From: Litorimonas sp964435725
Lineage (GTDB): Bacteria; Pseudomonadota; Alphaproteobacteria; Caulobacterales; Maricaulaceae
DNA: 64,000 bases
Reading direction: 5' to 3'
Assembly: GCA_964435725.1 (NCBI GenBank)
Contig: CAYTAJ010000001.1
Coordinates: 1 to 64,000 of the forward strand
The notes under the pieces are model-generated. The model was not told the DNA's origin. It saw nothing but the letters and a program-made list of their open reading frames with translations, and made no database searches. A program made the position numbers and the translations under genes. This document shows positions 59,938 through 64,000 of the stretch, one piece after another (the first letter of the stretch is position 1; each line of letters opens with the position of its first letter).

Positions 59938-61104
59938 ATGACATTGCTACAACGCTATTTTCGGTCACAAGCCCTATGGCCGCTTTTGCTGTCGCTTACC
60001 GCTCTGACGGGGTTGGCGATATTAACGCAAAGCCTGCAAACATTGGATTTGGTTGTAGAAAACCGTCAATCCGGTTGGACCTTCCTGAAAATCACCTTTT
60101 TAGCTCTGCCGCAATTGATTGCGATTATCATGCCGCTTTCTGTTTTCATGGCGACATTATATGCGCTTAATCGCTTGAACAACGACTCAGAGCTTGTCGT
60201 GGCGAAAGCGTCGGGATTCTCAGCCTGGCAGATTGCTTCACCTGTTCTTCGATTGGGTGTTTTCGCAATGATTGCGCACCTCATCATAAATTTGGTTTTA
60301 CAGCCTTATTCCTTCAGGCAAATGCGTGTGGAGATTTTGAAAGTCCGCACCGATATTGCCGCGCAGATGGTACAAGAAGGCGAGTTTGTTACACCTTCAC
60401 CGGGCTTAACAGTCTATGCGAGAGAAATTGGACCGGATGCCTCTTTGAAAGATGTTATCATCTATGATGCCCGCGACCCAGATAATGCCACAACGCATAC
60501 GGCCAAAAGTGGGCGCGTTCAGAAAAGCAATGCTTCTGTCGCCTTGATTTTAGAAAATGGCGGTGTGCAACAAATGCTTGAAGATGGTTCGTTGGATTTC
60601 ATCGAATTTGAAAATTACATTCTTGACCTCTCTGATGTCATGGCGGTGGATAATGTGCTTCGCCTTAAACCTTCTGATCTGTTTTTGCATGAGTTACTGC
60701 GACCGGATCCGCGCGAATATGCCGACCGAAAATTTAAACGAGAACTTGCCGCTGAAGGACATGCCCGCTTGGCTGCCCCTCTTTATAATGTTTCACTCGT
60801 TATATTAGCGCTCTGTTTTATGGTGCGGGGGGAACATTTAAGGCTCGGTTATGGCCGGCGTATTGCTATCTGTGCGGCGGCTGGTTTTCTAATTCGGCTC
60901 ACCGGATTTGGCCTCGCCTCTGCGGCTGAATCAGACAGTGGCTTGAATGTTGTGCAATATATAATTCCCCTCGCCGTGATTATTTTAGGATTTATTTATT
61001 TGACGCGTAAGAAACGCCAACGCCGCATGGGACAAAATCGACGAACACGCCATTATGATGAAAGCTTAAAAAACAGAGCTGAGCAAAAGGCGCTCAATTC
61101 ATGA
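59938..61104 (+). CDS. lptF: LPS export permease LptF
   Basis: 388 residues, six membrane helices around a periplasmic jellyroll domain, the LptF/YjgP layout. LPQLIAIIMPLSVFMATLYALNRLNNDSELVV-like and the AAPLYNVSLVILAL segments are characteristic. LptF and LptG with LptB draw LPS from the inner membrane. Its stop overlaps the lptG start by 4 bp. The start region lies 165 bp from divergent pepA. Confidence 0.93.
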   Translation: MTLLQRYFRSQALWPLLLSLTALTGLAILTQSLQTLDLVVENRQSGWTFLKITFLALPQLIAIIMPLSVFMATLYALNRLNNDSELVVAKASGFSAWQIASPVLRLGVFAMIAHLIINLVLQPYSFRQMRVEILKVRTDIAAQMVQEGEFVTPSPGLTVYAREIGPDASLKDVIIYDARDPDNATTHTAKSGRVQKSNASVALILENGGVQQMLEDGSLDFIEFENYILDLSDVMAVDNVLRLKPSDLFLHELLRPDPREYADRKFKRELAAEGHARLAAPLYNVSLVILALCFMVRGEHLRLGYGRRIAICAAAGFLIRLTGFGLASAAESDSGLNVVQYIIPLAVIILGFIYLTRKKRQRRMGQNRRTRHYDESLKNRAEQKALNS

Positions 61105-62210
61105 GTACGGGTTTTCTCTCACACGCCACTCTCAGCCGCTATATAGCGGTTCGTATCGTCCGTGCTTTATTACTGGCATTTATGATTGTTACAGCGATTA
61201 TCATGCTTGTGGACTTTGTCGAAGGCAGCCGAAACTTAGGCAGTGATAGCAATATATCCTCTTTTCAGCTTTTATTGCTGACCTTGATGAAGGCCCCGAC
61301 TTTAATCGAGCAAACCATTCCTTTTGTTGTTTTATTTGGCGTGATGGGCGCACTGTATAATTTAAACCGTCGCAGTGAGTTAATTGTCATGCGGGCATCG
61401 GGTGTTTCAGCGTGGCGTTTTTTAAGACCTGTGATTTATGTCACCGCAGTTTTAGGGATCGGCTGGTCACTCCTCTTCAACCCGCTAGCCTCTCGTTTAA
61501 TGGCGCAACATGACAGCATAAGAGAAAACTTCGGAACCACAGCGCAAACCGTTGAAAAAGAAGTCTGGCTGCGTGAAGGTAATGAGTCCTCGCAAACCGT
61601 CATCCGCGCAGAAGGTCTCGACATAACAAAAAGAACTTTGACCCAAGCGACATTTTACCAGCTAGATTTAGACGGCAGTGGCCGCACTGTCTTCTCTCGG
61701 CGCTTTGATGGAGCGAGCGCGCGTCTGGCCGCACAAGGCTATTGGGAATTAACGGATGTGATTGAGAACGCTCCGGGCGCGATCAAACGAGAATTAAAAA
61801 CTGTGTCCCTACCAACACAAATTACACAAGAGCAGTTAGATGAGGCCGGTGAGATAGAAACCATCCCGCCATTTTGGTCACTCCCTTCAGCCATTAAAGA
61901 AAACGAACAAGCGGGCTTCTCGGCATTGGCGCTAAGAATGCAATTTAACAAGCTTTTAGCGCTGCCTATTATGTTGATTGCCATGACCTTTATTGCGGCT
62001 GGCGTTTCTATGCACTTAACGCGGCAAGGCGGCACATTTCGGTTATTGATTAGTGGAGCGGCACTCGGTTTTGCGGTCTATTTTGCTGACTCAGTTGTGA
62101 CGGCGTTTGGTGAAGTTGCAATTTTGCCTGTCGCTTTGGCGGCCTGGACGGTACCGCTATTGGTTCTATTGGCGGGTATTAGCTATCTCGCAAAAGTCGA
62201 AGATGGGTAA
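61101..62210 (+). CDS. lptG: LPS export permease LptG
   Basis: 369 residues with the same architecture as LptF: helices near 18-38, 55-80, 100-120 and three at the C-terminus, with a periplasmic domain between. SRYIAVRIVRALLLAF and YNLNRRSELIVMRASGVSAWRF are family features. Downstream one would expect lptD and surA; instead a DUF2235 gene follows after 60 bp. Confidence 0.93.
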   Translation: MSTGFLSHATLSRYIAVRIVRALLLAFMIVTAIIMLVDFVEGSRNLGSDSNISSFQLLLLTLMKAPTLIEQTIPFVVLFGVMGALYNLNRRSELIVMRASGVSAWRFLRPVIYVTAVLGIGWSLLFNPLASRLMAQHDSIRENFGTTAQTVEKEVWLREGNESSQTVIRAEGLDITKRTLTQATFYQLDLDGSGRTVFSRRFDGASARLAAQGYWELTDVIENAPGAIKRELKTVSLPTQITQEQLDEAGEIETIPPFWSLPSAIKENEQAGFSALALRMQFNKLLALPIMLIAMTFIAAGVSMHLTRQGGTFRLLISGAALGFAVYFADSVVTAFGEVAILPVALAAWTVPLLVLLAGISYLAKVEDG

Positions 62211-62270
62211 ACTCGAATTCTCTGTGGTTTTGTGTTATGTCAGACGAGGCGCAACTCAGAGGATAGAGAC

Positions 62271-63351
62271 ATGGCGAGTAAACCGAAAAATATCGTCATC
62301 TGTCTTGACGGCACCGGAAACCAGATTGAAGAAAACCTCTCCAATGTCTTAAAACTCTATCGTGTTTTAGAAAAAACAGATGAGCAGCTTGTCTATTACG
62401 ACCAAGGTGTAGGGACACTCGGTCATAAATATACGTGGGGCCTTTTGCGTCAAAAGCTGCTTAATCTATTGGGGTTAGCGTTTGGACGGGGATTAGAAGC
62501 AAACGTCATTGCGGCCTATGAATTCATTGTCAAACACCACCAAAATCACAAGATTGGAGGCAAAACACGCGGTGATAATATCTATATATTTGGCTATAGC
62601 CGCGGCGCGCATACAGCGCGTGTCCTCGCTGGTATGCTCTATGAAATCGGCATTTTAAAACCTGAGCAAGTTCATCTGAGCGGTGCAGCCTTTACCGCCT
62701 ATAAACAATCCAAGCAGCCTATTGATAAAAATAACCTTTCTGAAGAGCCGGAATATGAAGGCGAAGGGGCGAATTTCCGACGCGTCGCCAATACAAAAAT
62801 CGCGACCATAAAATTTATTGGATTATGGGATACAGTCAGTTCCGTTTTTATACCCAATCCAAAGGGTATTTTTCCACCGTTCACACGCTCTCACCTACCG
62901 CATACTACTATAAATCCAGCNNNNNNNNNNNNNNNNNNNNNNNNNNNNNNNNNNNNNNNNNNNNNNNNNNNNNNNNNNNNNNNNNNNNNNNNNNNNNNNN
63001 NNNNNNNNNNNNNNNNNNNNCCAAAAGTCTGATCTAAAAATCTTCAAACGCATGGCGGATTACGTGACGGGTGTAAAACCTTGGACAAAAAACACAGGCT
63101 ATCTCTATCCCGAACCAGATGTGAAGGCGAAACTCCATAATTCAATGACACTTGCCTGGAAGTTTCTTGAGATAATTCCAAAATTCGTCAAGCGACGTGA
63201 ATGGCCTAAACGCAAATCACTTTTGGGGTTTTATATTCCTTGGGGGGAGCCGAGGTTTATTTCAGATGATGCTTTGATTGATGAATCGGTGAGTGAGCGA
63301 TTAGAAAATGTTGAGAGTTATCGCCCAGTAAATTTACCAAGAGGCGGTTAA
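62271..63351 (+). CDS. DUF2235 (Tle1-like) alpha/beta hydrolase, interrupted by a scaffold gap
   Basis: The N-terminal part (62271-62920) has IVICLDGTGNQ, and the nucleophile motif GYSRGAHTAR (GxSxG), typical of DUF2235 hydrolases, some of which are T6SS phospholipases. The C-terminal part resumes after the gap at 63022 and ends at 63351 with the family-like tail SDDALIDESVSERLEN. The two parts are in different frames if the gap is counted as 100 bases, so the true gap length is probably a multiple of three. ATG at 62271 is preferred to 62232. No T6SS genes are nearby. Confidence 0.8.
62921..63020. other. scaffold gap of 100 N
   Basis: Placeholder gap inside the DUF2235 gene; the length is inconsistent with the reading frames on both sides. 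Confidence 0.95.
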
Positions 63352-63355
63352 ACTC

Positions 63356-64000
63356 TTACGCCCCGTTGATCAACGACTTAACAAAGCCTGATAGCCAGAG
63401 TTGGCGTTTGCGTTTCATGCGTTCAGAGCCGATGATCATACGAAGTTCCGACAGCGCTGCTTCGACATCTTCATTGACAATAACGTAGTCGTACTCGGCC
63501 CAATGGCTGATCTCCGCCTCACTTTTACTCATACGTTTGGCGATGACACTATCGGAATCCTGTGCACGCGTTTTGAGACGTTTTTCAAGTTCGCGCATAT
63601 TCGGCGGTAAGATAAAGATTTTGACCAAGTCATCGACAGCCGCCTCGGCAAGTTGTTGCGCACCCTGCCAGTCAATATCAAAAATAACATCTTTCCCTTC
63701 AGTGAGCGCCGTCTCAACAGGTGCACGCGGCGTCCCGTAATGATGATCAAAAACGCGTGCATGTTCCAATAAATCTCCATTATTGACCATGTCGGAGAAC
63801 TGATTTTTCGAGACGAAGTAATAATCCACGCCTTCGCGTTCCGCAGGCCTGGGCAAACGTGTTGTTGCGGAGACTGACATCGTCATATTTGGATTATCGG
63901 CCAATAATTTACGTGTAAGCGTTGTCTTTCCCGCCCCTGAAGGAGAGGACAACACAATCATTAAACCACGACGATTTTGTCTCAGAGTTTCTAAATCAAC
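63356..64000 (-). CDS. gmk: guanylate kinase, N-terminus at or beyond the window edge
   Basis: Gmk phosphorylates GMP and dGMP. The P-loop SSPSGAGKTTL, TRLPRPAEREGVDYYFV and DIDWQGAQQL are diagnostic. The ATG at 63961 is only eight or so residues before the P-loop; the frame remains open for 13 more codons to the window edge (reading ETLRQNRRGL), as in homologues that start about 20 residues before the P-loop, so the real start is probably outside. It ends 5 bp from the convergent DUF2235 gene. Confidence 0.93.
   Translation of the reverse strand, partial: VDLETLRQNRRGLMIVLSSPSGAGKTTLTRKLLADNPNMTMSVSATTRLPRPAEREGVDYYFVSKNQFSDMVNNGDLLEHARVFDHHYGTPRAPVETALTEGKDVIFDIDWQGAQQLAEAAVDDLVKIFILPPNMRELEKRLKTRAQDSDSVIAKRMSKSEAEISHWAEYDYVIVNEDVEAALSELRMIIGSERMKRKRQLWLSGFVKSLINGA

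Noticed and set aside
62271..63351. Type VI secretion effector locus
   Set aside because: Only a DUF2235-type hydrolase is seen; no VgrG, PAAR, Hcp or immunity gene lies in the window.

Overview
The window is a 64 kb stretch of a chromosomal scaffold from a Gram-negative bacterium, most likely a marine alphaproteobacterium of moderate GC (by eye a little under 50%). Pointers to Alphaproteobacteria are the hemC-hemD-Mic60-hemY order, the holC-pepA-lptF-lptG cluster beside gmk, surA-pdxA-rsmA, a System I cytochrome c maturation operon, and an Atm1-type ABC exporter. A Maricaulales/Hyphomonadaceae-like source fits, but this is inference from gene content only. Three runs of exactly 100 N (11012-11111, 37424-37523, 62921-63020) are scaffold gaps; they interrupt a DUF4350 gene, carA and a DUF2235 gene. 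No rRNA, tRNA, CRISPR array, insertion sequence or prophage was recognised.

Left part (1-8.7 kb): a small accessory-looking module (imperfect direct repeats at 176-231 and 775-828 around a structured leader and a 101-residue basic protein), an exported gluzincin-type peptidase with a TPR-like tail, a BaiN/HI0933-type flavoprotein, a TauE/SafE permease, and a tightly packed operon pxpA-pxpB-pxpC (ATP-dependent 5-oxoprolinase) followed by a pabB-pabC fusion for 4-aminobenzoate. A ZntB/CorA-type transporter leads into the next block.

9.7-19.4 kb: a six-gene overlapping operon DUF4129-DUF4350-MoxR-DUF58-SpoIIM-RDD, the recurrent MoxR AAA+/vWA membrane cluster. Then come a WecG/TagA-type glycosyltransferase, an Atm1-like ABC exporter, and a His-rich lipoprotein with a beta-barrel-like C-terminus.

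19.6-30.1 kb: a metabolic operon SDR-DUF1330-DUF2855-enoyl-CoA hydratase, followed by an AraC regulator. In front of the regulator are four TTGTC sites phased every 21-22 bp, and a strong hairpin lies between operon and regulator. Next are a methyltransferase, etfB-etfA with a clear terminator, a TMEM175-like channel, a large lipoprotein and a divergent SprT/YgjP-type metalloprotease.

30.2-43 kb: surA-pdxA-rsmA, an M48 protease, an aldehyde-reductase-like SDR, small membrane proteins, a Doc toxin with its antitoxin, carA (truncated by a gap) divergent from a GatB/YqeY gene, a YggT protein, a membrane-anchored PilZ protein, an EF-hand lipoprotein, a CelD/FemAB-like acetyltransferase and a TadG-like vWA protein.

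43-64 kb: ccmF-ccmG-ccmH-ccmI, the converging hemC-hemD-mic60-hemY operon, tsaD-gpsA, small genes of unknown role, a second AraC regulator, an ECF sigma factor with a co-transcribed membrane vWA protein (probable anti-sigma partner), holC-pepA, the divergent lptF-lptG, a DUF2235 hydrolase and gmk at the right edge. The usual lptG-lptD-surA linkage is broken here: lptFG and surA lie 29 kb apart and no lptD is present.
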